This document shows, in pieces, positions 54,190-62,471 of a stretch of DNA of 64,000 bases. The notes under the pieces are model-generated. The model did not search any database, was not told the DNA's origin, and saw only the letters and a list, made by a program, of their open reading frames with translations. A program made the translations under genes and the position numbers. Each line of letters opens with the position of its first letter. Within the stretch, counting starts at the first letter, position 1. This stretch comes from Sulfurimicrobium sp964552675 (GTDB lineage Bacteria; Pseudomonadota; Gammaproteobacteria; Burkholderiales; Sulfuricellaceae): the NCBI GenBank assembly GCA_964552675.1, contig CAZKHJ010000001.1, forward strand, positions 150,593 to 214,592. The letters run 5' to 3'.

Positions 54190-55518
54190 ATGAAACAACT
54201 CACCCTGGCACTTCTTATCAGCGCCGCCTTCACCCCCATGGCCCACGCTGCCAGCCTGATGGATATTTACCGCGAGGCGCAAAGCAGGGATGCCGGCATC
54301 GCATCGGCGCGCGCAGCTTATCAGGCCGGGCAGGAAAAACTGCCGCAAGGTCGAGCGCTGTTGCTGCCCAGTATCAACCTGAGCACCAACACCACCTGGA
54401 ACGAACTGGACATCCAGTACCGTGGCGCCAGTACCTTCCCCGGTGGCCAGCACAATTACAATTCCAACGGAACCACCCTGTCCCTCAGCCAGCCCATCTA
54501 CCGGCGCCAGAACTGGGCCCAGTACGAGCAGGGCAAGCTGCTGACCGCCCAGTCCGAGATGCAATATCTTGCCGCCCAGCAGGATCTGATCCTGCGCGTG
54601 GCACAGGCCTATTTCGACGTTCTGCTGGCCCAGGACGCCGCCTCGCTGGCAAAGTCCCAGAAGGAAGCGATCGCGGAACAGCTGGCTCAGGCAAAAATGA
54701 GCTTCGAGGTCGGCACAGCCACCATCACCGATACCCATGAAGCTCAGGCCCGTTACGATCTGGCCAATGCCGGCGAAATCGCCGCGCTCAATGATCTGGA
54801 AATCCGGCAGCGCGCACTGGAAAAAATCATCGGCAAAGTACCGGAATCCCTCGCGGCACTGACAAGCAGCATGCCTTTGCAGCCCCCCGAACCCGCCGAC
54901 ATGGCAAAATGGGTCGAGTCCGCCGAGGCCAACAATCTCCTGGTCCAGATACAGCGTGCCGCAGCCGAAATTGCCAACCAGGAAGTGGAGCGCAATCGCG
55001 GTGGACATCATCCCACCCTTGATCTGATCGCGAGCTACAGCGACACGGGGGCCAGCGGCAGCAGTTTCGGCGTCGGCAACGATACCAAGGCCTCGGCCAT
55101 CGGTCTGCAACTCAACCTGCCCTTGTATCAGGGTGGCGGCACCAGCTCCAGGATACGGGAAGCCGTAGCCAACCAGGAGAAAGCACGCCACGACCTGGAG
55201 CAGGTAGTGCGCCAAACGGCACTCTCCACACGCGAAGCCTATTTCGGCGTCACCAGCGGCATGGCTCAGGTAAGGGCATTGGAGCAGGCCCTGGTATCGA
55301 GTCAGAGCTCGCTGGACTCCACCCGGCTGGGGCTGGAGGTCGGCGTGCGCACCAATGTGGACGTGCTCAACGCCCAACAGCAGCTTTTCACCGCCAAGCG
55401 CGACTTGCACAAGGCACGCTATGGCTATCTGCTAAGCCGCCTGAAGCTCAAGTCAGCTGCCGGCACGCTGACCGAGGATGACTTGCAGCAGGTCAATCAG
55501 TGGCTCAAATCCCAATAA
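54190..55518 (+). CDS. tolC: TolC-family outer-membrane channel
   Basis: 442 aa from ATG 54190; the ORF before this is a shadow of the rhodanese gene. Signal peptide M-K-Q-L-T-L-A-L...A-H-A. Two repeated OEP domains (about residues 25-210 and 225-430), mostly long alpha-helices and coiled coil, match the 12-strand barrel/tunnel repeat. The P-L-Y-Q-G-G box near 320 is the TolC motif. It serves as exit duct for type I secretion and RND pumps, perhaps including the pump at 8-12 kb. Confidence 0.92.
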   Translation: MKQLTLALLISAAFTPMAHAASLMDIYREAQSRDAGIASARAAYQAGQEKLPQGRALLLPSINLSTNTTWNELDIQYRGASTFPGGQHNYNSNGTTLSLSQPIYRRQNWAQYEQGKLLTAQSEMQYLAAQQDLILRVAQAYFDVLLAQDAASLAKSQKEAIAEQLAQAKMSFEVGTATITDTHEAQARYDLANAGEIAALNDLEIRQRALEKIIGKVPESLAALTSSMPLQPPEPADMAKWVESAEANNLLVQIQRAAAEIANQEVERNRGGHHPTLDLIASYSDTGASGSSFGVGNDTKASAIGLQLNLPLYQGGGTSSRIREAVANQEKARHDLEQVVRQTALSTREAYFGVTSGMAQVRALEQALVSSQSSLDSTRLGLEVGVRTNVDVLNAQQQLFTAKRDLHKARYGYLLSRLKLKSAAGTLTEDDLQQVNQWLKSQ

Positions 55519-56773
55519 CCCCTCCTGCTTCCAGCAGTTGCATTACCTGCGCGGTTGCCCCCTGATGCTGACGGCTGAATTCCAGCCCGGCCTGCCCCAT
55601 GTGGTGGCGCCGCTCCGGGTCCTGTAACAGGGCCTTCAGTTCCCGCGCAAATTCAGCCTCATCCGTCATCTGCACGGCAGCACCGGCAGCAATCGCCCGC
55701 TTGACCGCGTCGGAAAAATTCCAGGTATGCGGCCCGAGGATGACCGGCTTGCCCACCGCACAGGCTTCGATCAGGTTCTGACCGCCGTACGGCAGCAGAC
55801 TGCCGCCAATAAACGCCACATCACAGGCCGCATAGTAGGCAAACATTTCCCCCATGCTGTCGCCTAGCACCACCTTCGTATCCGCCCCGACAGGCTGGTC
55901 CAGGCTGCGCCGCTGATAAGACACGCCCATTTTCTCCAGTAATCCGGCAACTTCGTCGAAACGTTGCGGATGGCGCGGCACGATGACGGTCAGCAGATTG
56001 TCTGCTTCCACCTCTTTCAGAATACTGAGAATGTGTTCCTCTTCCCCCTCGCGCGTGCTGGCAGCGAGGAAAATCGTGCGTTCCGGTCCCAAGCGCTGCA
56101 ACAGCCGCAGCCCCAGATCGAGCTGCTCGGCGGCCGGAGTGACATCGAACTTGAGATTACCCATTACGCTGACATTCTCCGCTCCCAGAGCCGCAAGCCG
56201 TTGCGCATCATCCCCGGTCTGGGCCATGACGGCCTTGAGCTGCCCCAGGCTGTCTCGTACCAGATGGCCGAAACGGGCATAGCGGCGAGCGGACTTTTCT
56301 GACAGACGGGCATTTACCAGGCACAGGGGGATTTTCGCCTCAGCGCAGGCCTGAACCAGATTGGGCCAGATCTCCGTTTCCAGCAACAAACCAAGCTGCG
56401 GACGGAAATGGGAGAGAAAATGCCGTAACGCAAAGGGATAGTCGTAAGGCAGATAGCACCGCAGTACCGTGTCGCCGAACAGTTGCTCACCGGTTTCGCG
56501 GCCAGTTGGCGTCATATGGGTCAGCAGAATCTGATGTTCCGGGTAACGCGCCCGCAACGCTTTCACCAGCGGCGCCGCAGCACGGGTTTCGCCCACTGAA
56601 ACGGTATGCAGCCAAATCACGGGGCGCAACGAGCGGATCGCATAATATCCGAAGCGCTCTCCCCAGTGGCGCAGGTATGCCGGCTGGCGGCGCGCCCGCG
56701 ACAGAAGATGAAAAATCACATAGGGCAACAGCAGGTACAGCACAGCGGTATAAAGCCAGCGTCGCCAGTTCAT
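55505..56773 (-). CDS. waaA: 3-deoxy-D-manno-octulosonic acid transferase
   Basis: 422 aa GT30 enzyme. One N-terminal membrane anchor is followed by the GT-B fold. Visible motifs are W-L-H-T-V-S-V-G-E-T-R-A, L-E-T-E-I-W-P-N-L and F-I-G-G-S-L-L-P-Y-G-G-Q-N-L-I-E. It transfers Kdo to lipid IVA at the cytosolic face of the inner membrane. The gene overlaps tolC tail to tail by 14 nt and waaC by 4 nt. Confidence 0.94.
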   Translation of the reverse strand: MNWRRWLYTAVLYLLLPYVIFHLLSRARRQPAYLRHWGERFGYYAIRSLRPVIWLHTVSVGETRAAAPLVKALRARYPEHQILLTHMTPTGRETGEQLFGDTVLRCYLPYDYPFALRHFLSHFRPQLGLLLETEIWPNLVQACAEAKIPLCLVNARLSEKSARRYARFGHLVRDSLGQLKAVMAQTGDDAQRLAALGAENVSVMGNLKFDVTPAAEQLDLGLRLLQRLGPERTIFLAASTREGEEEHILSILKEVEADNLLTVIVPRHPQRFDEVAGLLEKMGVSYQRRSLDQPVGADTKVVLGDSMGEMFAYYAACDVAFIGGSLLPYGGQNLIEACAVGKPVILGPHTWNFSDAVKRAIAAGAAVQMTDEAEFARELKALLQDPERRHHMGQAGLEFSRQHQGATAQVMQLLEAGGVIGI

Positions 56774-57729
56774 GCCGACAACACCTTGTTCAGCGCTGCA
56801 ATCACTTCATCCACCTGCGGCACCTGGCCTGCCTGCCCCAGATTGATGGCCGGACCGGCGGAATATACCCCGGTCAGCCCCGGATCGGAAGCACAGTAGA
56901 GCGCGACGACAGGCACTTTCAGAGCGGCGGCCAGATGAGTGAGGCCGGTATCCACGCCGGCCACTGCCCGCGCACCTCCCAGCAGCGCGGCGGCCTCGGC
57001 CAGATTCAATCGCGGCGCGGCAATAGCACCGGTCATCTGCGCGGCAAGACGCTCGCTGCGGCTCTGTTCCTGTGCATTGCCCCAAGGCAGAATGCAGCGC
57101 AGCCCAAGCTCCTTGATATGGGCGGCAAGGCGCAGCCAGTGCGCTTCCGGCCATTCCTTGTCGGCGCGGCTGGTAGCATGAAGCAACACGACATAATCGC
57201 CCTCGCCAAGCCAGGGCAATTCCGCCCGTGGCGCCATAATGCCGTAATCGAGCGGCATATCAGGCTCATAGCCCAGCATACGCCCTGCCAGCCTGCGATT
57301 ACGCTCCACAGCGTGCAGATCTGTCGGGATGGCGATGGTTTTATCGTAAGCCATTGCCGCCAACGGCTCCCGCACCGTACCCCAACTGTAGCCGCAGCGC
57401 GGCCCCTGTGCCATCAGGGTAAGCACAGCGCTCTTGATCAGACCCTGGCTGTCCAGCACCAGATCATAATATTCCACCTGCAAACGCTGCCGGAATGCCG
57501 AAATTTCGCGCCAGACAACAGGGTTCAACAAGGATTTGCGCCAGCGCCGCAGCGCCACTGGAATCACCTGCCGGATCCCGGGATGCAACAAGGGCAGTTC
57601 GGCAAAGCCCTCCTCAACCACCCAATCCACCTCGGCTTCCGGAAAATGCGCGCGAATGTCGCTCACGGCGGGAAACTGATGGATCACATCACCGAGGGAA
57701 GAGGTTTTTACCAGCAATATTTTTGGCAT
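56770..57729 (-). CDS. waaC: lipopolysaccharide heptosyltransferase I
   Basis: 319 aa GT9 enzyme. The start I-L-L-V-K-T-S-S-L-G-D-V-I-H-Q-F-P-A is the family signature. The donor-binding motif near the C-terminus shows G-V-D-T-G-L-T-H-L-A-A-A and Y-C-A-S-D-P. It adds the first heptose to Kdo2-lipid A. Overlaps waaA by 4 nt; divergent from waaE by 38 nt. Confidence 0.93.
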   Translation of the reverse strand: MPKILLVKTSSLGDVIHQFPAVSDIRAHFPEAEVDWVVEEGFAELPLLHPGIRQVIPVALRRWRKSLLNPVVWREISAFRQRLQVEYYDLVLDSQGLIKSAVLTLMAQGPRCGYSWGTVREPLAAMAYDKTIAIPTDLHAVERNRRLAGRMLGYEPDMPLDYGIMAPRAELPWLGEGDYVVLLHATSRADKEWPEAHWLRLAAHIKELGLRCILPWGNAQEQSRSERLAAQMTGAIAAPRLNLAEAAALLGGARAVAGVDTGLTHLAAALKVPVVALYCASDPGLTGVYSAGPAINLGQAGQVPQVDEVIAALNKVLSA

Positions 57730-57767
57730 GCGCCATTTTAGCCTACCCTACGGCATAATAACGAACC

Positions 57768-58520
57768 ATGCAAACCACGCCATTTTCCGTTGTCATCATC
57801 ACCCTGAACGCCGCGCGGCAGCTCGAAGCCTGCCTGCAAAGCGCAAGTTTTGCCGACGAAATTGTGGTGGTGGACAGCGGCAGCAGCGATGCCACCGTGG
57901 AAATCGCGCTGAAATCCGGCGCCCGTGTCATCTCGCAAAGCTGGCTTGGCTTCGGACGCCAGAAGCAGTTCGCAGTCAATCAGGCGAGCCATGACTGGGT
58001 ACTGTGCCTGGATGCGGATGAACAGGTCAGCGACCGTCTGCGCGCCAGCATCAGGGAAGCGCTGCAACAGCCGCATAGCCCGGCCTACAAAATGCCGCGC
58101 AGCAACCGCTTCATGGGCCGCTACCTGCACCATGGCGAGGGCTATCCGGACTGGAGCCTGCGCCTGTTCGACCGCCGCCATGCACGCTGGAGCGACGATA
58201 CGGTGCACGAAAAAGTGCTGACCGATGGCCGCATTGGCATCCTGAACGGCGATCTGCTGCACGATTCAGCAGAAGATCTGGCTACCTACCTGGACAAGCA
58301 GAACCGCTACACCACCCTCCAGGCGGAAACCCTGTTTCGTGCCGGCCGCCGTTCCGGGCTGGCGCAACTGCTGTTCAGCCCGCTGGCGCGCTTCCTGCGT
58401 TTTTATTTTTTCCGCCTGGGCTGCCTTGATGGCGTGCCGGGGCTGATCCACATCCTCATCGGCTGCGGCAACAGTTTCACCAAATATGCCAAGCTGATGG
58501 CCATGCAGAAAGGAAAGTAA
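57768..58520 (+). CDS. waaE: LPS core glycosyltransferase, GT2 (WaaE type)
   Basis: 250 aa. GT2 start S-V-V-I-I-T-L-N-A-A-R, V-V-D-S-G-S-S-D-A-T, and the DxD-like C-L-D-A-D-E-Q-V. P-x-W-S-L-R-L-F-D-R and V-H-E-K-V follow, the WaaE/KdtX pattern. It adds glucose to the inner core heptose. Its stop is directly followed by the ATG of the epimerase gene. Confidence 0.88.
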   Translation: MQTTPFSVVIITLNAARQLEACLQSASFADEIVVVDSGSSDATVEIALKSGARVISQSWLGFGRQKQFAVNQASHDWVLCLDADEQVSDRLRASIREALQQPHSPAYKMPRSNRFMGRYLHHGEGYPDWSLRLFDRRHARWSDDTVHEKVLTDGRIGILNGDLLHDSAEDLATYLDKQNRYTTLQAETLFRAGRRSGLAQLLFSPLARFLRFYFFRLGCLDGVPGLIHILIGCGNSFTKYAKLMAMQKGK

Positions 58521-59531
58521 ATGAAGGTACTGGTGACCGGCGCTGCTGGATTTATTGGCATGCATACCACGCAGCGCCTACTCGCACGCGGCGATGAAGT
58601 GGTGGGAGTCGACAATCTCAACGACTACTACGACGTGCAACTGAAGCGCGACCGGCTGCAGCAGCTCACCCCGCTATCCGGCTTCAAATTTGCGCAACTC
58701 AATCTGGCCGACCAGCAAGCTACCCAGCAGCTTTTTGCCACGGAAAAATTCCAGCGCGTGATCAACCTTGCCGCCCAGCCAGGTGTGCGCTATTCCCTGC
58801 AAAATCCGCACGCCTATGTCGAATCCAACATTGTCGGTTTCCTTAATGTGCTTGAAGGCTGCCGCCACCACCAGGTCGAGCATCTGGTCTATGCCAGCAG
58901 TTCCAGCGTGTATGGCGCCAACACCCATATGCCCTTTTCGGTGCACGACAACGTCGACCATCCGGTCAGCCTGTACGCCGCCACCAAGAAATCCAACGAA
59001 CTGATGGCGCATACCTACAGCCACCTGTTCGGCCTGCCAACTACCGGTCTGCGTTTCTTTACCGTGTATGGCCCCTGGGGCCGACCCGACATGTCGCCCT
59101 CCCTGTTTGCCTCCGCCATTCAGGCAGGACAGGCGATCAATGTATTCAACCAGGGGAAAATGCAGCGCGATTTCACTTATATCGACGATATTGTGGAAGG
59201 CGTCATTCGCGTGCTGGACAAAACCGCCACACCCGATGCCGCTTTTGACCCCGCCAGACCCGATGCTGCAACCAGCCACGCGCCCTTCCGGGTCTATAAC
59301 ATCGGCAACCACGAACCGGTGGCGCTGATGGACTTCATTGGCGCGATCGAGGATGCCCTGGGCAAGGAAGCCATCAAGAACATGCTGCCGATGCAGGATG
59401 GCGATGTGGTGGCCACCTATGCAGATATTGAGGACTTGCGCCAGGCGGTAGGATTTTCACCGGCAACATCCTTAAAGAATGGTGTGGAAAAATTCGTGGC
59501 GTGGCACCGGGACTACTACAAAGCCCGCTAA
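58521..59531 (+). CDS. NAD-dependent UDP-glucuronate 4-epimerase-like protein
   Basis: 336 aa extended SDR. The NAD loop is G-A-A-G-F-I-G near residue 7. The catalytic Y-x-x-x-K is Y-A-A-T-K near 153, with S-S-S-S-V-Y-G as Ser motif near 126. Family marks of UDP-GlcA epimerases are D-N-L-N-D-Y-Y-D and T-V-Y-G-P-W-G-R-P-D-M. The product UDP-galacturonate would feed LPS core or capsule. It is placed downstream of waaE in one unit. Confidence 0.9.
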   Translation: MKVLVTGAAGFIGMHTTQRLLARGDEVVGVDNLNDYYDVQLKRDRLQQLTPLSGFKFAQLNLADQQATQQLFATEKFQRVINLAAQPGVRYSLQNPHAYVESNIVGFLNVLEGCRHHQVEHLVYASSSSVYGANTHMPFSVHDNVDHPVSLYAATKKSNELMAHTYSHLFGLPTTGLRFFTVYGPWGRPDMSPSLFASAIQAGQAINVFNQGKMQRDFTYIDDIVEGVIRVLDKTATPDAAFDPARPDAATSHAPFRVYNIGNHEPVALMDFIGAIEDALGKEAIKNMLPMQDGDVVATYADIEDLRQAVGFSPATSLKNGVEKFVAWHRDYYKAR

Positions 59532-59546
59532 GCTGGTTTGCCCTGG

Positions 59547-59933
59547 TTACCAGAACAATTCCACGGCATATCGCGCGATATGCCGGTCAGCGGTTACCAG
59601 CGCCAGCTTATCTGCGGAAGCCTGGGCAACAAGCATGCGGTCAAACGGATCGTTATGGTACGAAGGAAGCGCAGCGAGTTGCCAAATGTGAGCAAGGCTG
59701 ACGGGCAGAATCGATATGCCATTTTCGTTCTTCTGCTGCTCGATAATCTCAGCCAGCGGCGGCTGAAATGAAAGCTTGCCTACTGCCACTTTGATCTGCA
59801 TTTCCCATATGCTGGCGATGCTCAAATAAAGCTGGTTATCTGGGTCTTCGCATGCGGACAGCACGCGCGGAGAAATCTTGGAAAGATCTTCCCAGAGCCA
59901 TATAAAAGCATGGGTATCCAGCAGCAAATTCAT
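59547..59933 (-). CDS. vapC: PIN-domain toxin (VapC type)
   Basis: 128 aa. PIN-domain acidic residues: Asp6 in L-L-L-D-T-H, Glu in I-W-E-M near 44, Asp in D-P-F-D-R-M near 95, and Asp in L-V-T-A-D near 115. The D-T-H-A-F-I-W start is the subgroup paired with Phd/YefM-type antitoxins. It would be a Mg-dependent RNase. Overlaps the antitoxin gene by 4 nt. Confidence 0.9.
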   Translation of the reverse strand: MNLLLDTHAFIWLWEDLSKISPRVLSACEDPDNQLYLSIASIWEMQIKVAVGKLSFQPPLAEIIEQQKNENGISILPVSLAHIWQLAALPSYHNDPFDRMLVAQASADKLALVTADRHIARYAVELFW

Positions 59934-60175
59934 ACCGGCCCATCGCCCAGCCAGAATTCATCTGGAAAAGGCTCGTCGAAATCATCGCTGATATGTAAAA
60001 CACCCCCTTTATGCAGCCCAAACACGCGCTTCTTCTTTGGCGCTTCCAGCGGCACCAGCCGGATCAGCGGCTTGTTGGCCTTGGCGATGATCACCTCATC
60101 ACCTGCCAGCGCCTGTGCCAGCAATTCGGAGAGATGCGTCTTGGCATCGTGAATATTGACAATCCGGGTTTCCAT
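59930..60175 (-). CDS. Phd/YefM-type antitoxin
   Basis: 81 aa. The N-terminal DNA-binding part V-N-I-H-D-A-K-T-H-L-S-E-L-L is the Phd/YefM motif. The basic and acidic C-terminal tail (F-D-E-P-F-P-D-E-F-W) binds the PIN toxin. It probably represses its own operon by binding the dyad just upstream of its ATG (60187-60204). Confidence 0.9.
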   Translation of the reverse strand: METRIVNIHDAKTHLSELLAQALAGDEVIIAKANKPLIRLVPLEAPKKKRVFGLHKGGVLHISDDFDEPFPDEFWLGDGPV

Positions 60176-60186
60176 TATGGCGCGCC

Positions 60187-60204
60187 TAGCTAACTAATTA
60201 GCTA
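60187..60204. promoter_or_regulatory. 18-bp palindromic operator candidate of the antitoxin operon
   Basis: TAGCTAA (60187-60193) and TTAGCTA (60198-60204) form a perfect dyad with a 4-nt spacer, 12 nt before the antitoxin ATG. Antitoxins of this type bind such dyads. Confidence 0.6.
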
Positions 60205-60260
60205 ATACTAGAGCTGGATTGTGCGGATGTCAAGCCGTTCCTGGTTATGCAACTGGCAAT

Positions 60261-60289
60261 AAAAAACGGGCACCGAAGTGCCCGTTTTA
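60261..60289 (-). terminator. intrinsic terminator of the porin gene
   Basis: A perfect 11-bp stem (60263-60273 with 60278-60288, CGAA loop) lies 25 nt beyond the porin stop and is followed on the minus strand by more T residues. The A/T-rich flanks allow use in both directions. Confidence 0.9.
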
Positions 60290-60313
60290 AGTTCCAGTTT
60301 AGCCGAAGCTAAA

Positions 60314-61360
60314 TTAGAAAGAGTGCTTCAGACCCAGGGAGAAACCGCTCGGATCTTTACCAGCAGCAGCAGTTGCCGGAGCATCGCCATGGCCACCGCC
60401 GAAGGCGCCGAAGCTGGCAGCGCTGTCATTGGAAGTCTTGGCATAAGCTGCATAGGCAGTGGTACGCTTGGACAGGGAGTAGTCAGCACCCAGAGCAAAC
60501 ATGCTGGCGTCGGTATTAGCTGCACCGTTCAACTCGCCAGCCTTGTAGTATTGGCCCTTGATGGTGGTAGCGCCCATCTTGTAGGCTGCGCCCAGACCCC
60601 ACACCTTGCGGTCGTTGCTGTCAACGGTGCTCAGGTTGTCAGCTTTCTGGTAGGAAGCAACCAGTTTCACGTCGCCGAAGTTGTAGCCGCCAACCAGACG
60701 CCATTGCTTCGGATCAGCGCTGGTGCCGTCAACATTGTGCTTCTCGTAGGAAATAGCAGCCATGACCGGGCCGCTTTCGTACATGGCCAGACCGCTCCAT
60801 GCCTTGGTGGAGTTGGCTTCTGCTTGAGCAGCATCAACGTTGGTCACATAGGCGATCGCGCCATGGATGCCGCTGACGGTCGGGGTGATGTAGGCAACCA
60901 CATTGTCCGGACGCAGGTCGCCGACACCGCCGTTAGCGATCAGGTTGCGGGAGTCACCGATCTGGTCGCCGAACAGGTCAACCTTGCGGCCGATGATTTT
61001 CATCGGGGTGTCATGCTTGCCCAGGAGAGCGGTACCGAAACCACCAGCCAGGCCGAGGAAGCTGTTACGGCTGGTCAGGCTGTTGGCATTGTTGGCAGCG
61101 CCAGCAGCACCGGTTTCACCCATGCCAACCAGGCTTTCCATTTGCCACACGGCCTTCAGGCCGTTGCCCAGGTCTTCAGTGCCTTTGAAACCGATATAGG
61201 AAGAGTTGCTGGAAACGTTCAGTTCGCGGTTGCTGCCATCGTTCAGGCTGTCCACGGACATGTGCACGGAACCGTAAATCGTTACATTGCCGGAATCGGC
61301 CATTGCAGCAGCGGGGGCCAGAACGGCAGCAACTGCCAGAGCCAGAAGTTTTTTGTTCAT
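60314..61360 (-). CDS. Gram-negative general porin
   Basis: 348 aa. Signal peptide M-N-K-K-L-L-A-L...A-M-A, mature start D-S-G-N-V-T-I-Y-G-S-V. The alternating beta-strand pattern and the C-terminal Phe (L-K-H-S-F) show a 16-stranded trimeric barrel of the betaproteobacterial type. The K-G-T-E-D-L-G-N-G-L-K-A-V-W-Q-M-E segment is the family signature. It is a diffusion channel in the outer membrane. Codons are clearly biased to a highly expressed set. Confidence 0.95.
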   Translation of the reverse strand: MNKKLLALAVAAVLAPAAAMADSGNVTIYGSVHMSVDSLNDGSNRELNVSSNSSYIGFKGTEDLGNGLKAVWQMESLVGMGETGAAGAANNANSLTSRNSFLGLAGGFGTALLGKHDTPMKIIGRKVDLFGDQIGDSRNLIANGGVGDLRPDNVVAYITPTVSGIHGAIAYVTNVDAAQAEANSTKAWSGLAMYESGPVMAAISYEKHNVDGTSADPKQWRLVGGYNFGDVKLVASYQKADNLSTVDSNDRKVWGLGAAYKMGATTIKGQYYKAGELNGAANTDASMFALGADYSLSKRTTAYAAYAKTSNDSAASFGAFGGGHGDAPATAAAGKDPSGFSLGLKHSF

Positions 61361-61551
61361 AAAATCTCTCCTAAAGAGTTAAGTATTTTTAGAGTTGCTC
61401 AGCGGTTCGGTTGTCCAATCCGCTTAACCTCTCTACTGAGAAGTTGCTCCTATTCTTGCAAAAAGGCAAAGCGGCTGGCAAGGCAAATTTGCGCTTTAAG
61501 CAACAATCCGCAAATGCGGTGTGTCTTTTGCGCAACACCCCGGAAACCCCC
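61361..61551. promoter_or_regulatory. porin leader/promoter region after metF
   Basis: 191 nt between the metF stop and the porin ATG. The porin has a good ribosome site (TTTAGGAGAG). A possible minus-strand promoter is TTGCCA with AAGAAT 18 nt on, but it is weak. An inverted repeat around GTTGCTCAGCGG/CTCTACTGAGAAG gives only partial pairing. No terminator for metF is visible. Confidence 0.3.
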
Positions 61552-62382
61552 TTATAAACCGAGCCTTTGCCAGATAGTGGTGATCAGCCCGGCCTGGTTC
61601 AATGTATAAAAATGCAGCCCCGGCGCACCCCCCTGTAGCAAACGGTCACACATGGATGTCACCACATCCAGCCCGAACGCCCGGATCGAGGCCACATCGT
61701 CACCATAACCCTGCATCTTGAGGCGCAGCCAGCGCGGAATTTCCGCCCCGCAGGCATCGGAAAAGCGCGCCAGCTGCGAAAAATTGCTGATCGGCATGAT
61801 GCCTGGCACGATCGGGATGGTGACGCCCATGGCCTGGCATTCATCCACAAAGTTGAAGTAGGCGTCGGCATTATAGAAATATTGCGTGATCGCCGCATTG
61901 GCGCCCGCATCAACCTTGCGTTTGAAATTGGCAAGATCGGCCTGGGCTGTCAATGCCTGGGGATGAAACTCGGGGTAGGCAGCCACCTCGATGTGGAAAT
62001 AATCGCCCGTTTCCTCCCGGATGAACGCCACCAGCTCGTTGGCATAGCGAAACTCGCCCACGTCCTGGGTGCCGGACGGCAAATCGCCGCGCAGCGCGAC
62101 GATGTGTCGGATGCCATGACCCCGGTACTCGCCCAGGATGGCGCGAATATTCTCCCGCGTGGAACCGATGCAGGACAGGTGCGGTGCAGCCTTATGCCCT
62201 TCGTGCTGGATTTCGATCACCGTTTCCAGGGTGCGGTCACGAGTAGAGCCGCCGGCACCGAAAGTCACCGAGAAAAACTCGGGCTTGAGCTGGGCCAACT
62301 GCTGGCGCGTGGCGCGCAGCTTGTCCATGCCCTCGGGAGTCTTGGGGGGGAAGAATTCGAAACTCAATATGGGTTTTGTCAT
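61552..62382 (-). CDS. metF: methylenetetrahydrofolate reductase
   Basis: 276 aa TIM barrel. The N-terminal S-F-E-F-F-P-P-K-T motif, V-T-F-G-A-G-G-S-T-R-D-R-T and I-V-A-L-R-G-D-L-P-S-G are all intact. The flavin site residues Q-Y-F-Y-N-A and P-G-I-M-P-I follow. It makes 5-methyl-THF for methionine synthesis. It is downstream of ahcY and likely shares the SAH-riboswitch transcript. Confidence 0.95.
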   Translation of the reverse strand: MTKPILSFEFFPPKTPEGMDKLRATRQQLAQLKPEFFSVTFGAGGSTRDRTLETVIEIQHEGHKAAPHLSCIGSTRENIRAILGEYRGHGIRHIVALRGDLPSGTQDVGEFRYANELVAFIREETGDYFHIEVAAYPEFHPQALTAQADLANFKRKVDAGANAAITQYFYNADAYFNFVDECQAMGVTIPIVPGIMPISNFSQLARFSDACGAEIPRWLRLKMQGYGDDVASIRAFGLDVVTSMCDRLLQGGAPGLHFYTLNQAGLITTIWQRLGL

Positions 62383-62384
62383 GA

Positions 62385-62470
62385 AGCTAACCGCAAAGTC
62401 GCAAAGGCGCGAAGGGAAGAACCCCCTTCAAGCATCATCTTTGCGCCTTTGCGCCTCCGCGGTAAAGGTT
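62385..62470. repeat. CGCAAAGG-type inverted repeat between ahcY and metF
   Basis: TAACCGCAAAGTCGCAAAGG (62388-62407) continues as CGCGAAG and is matched by CTTTGCGCCTTTGCGCC (62439-62455) and CGCGGT on the other side. Together they form one long imperfect hairpin over about 75 nt. Units of the type GCAAAGGCGCAAAG recur as a fragment near 63904-63918. Confidence 0.65.
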
Positions 62471-62471
62471 T

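Noticed and set aside
54103..55410. A 435-aa minus-strand open frame
   Set aside because: Antisense to tolC, which has a full signal peptide and repeat structure.
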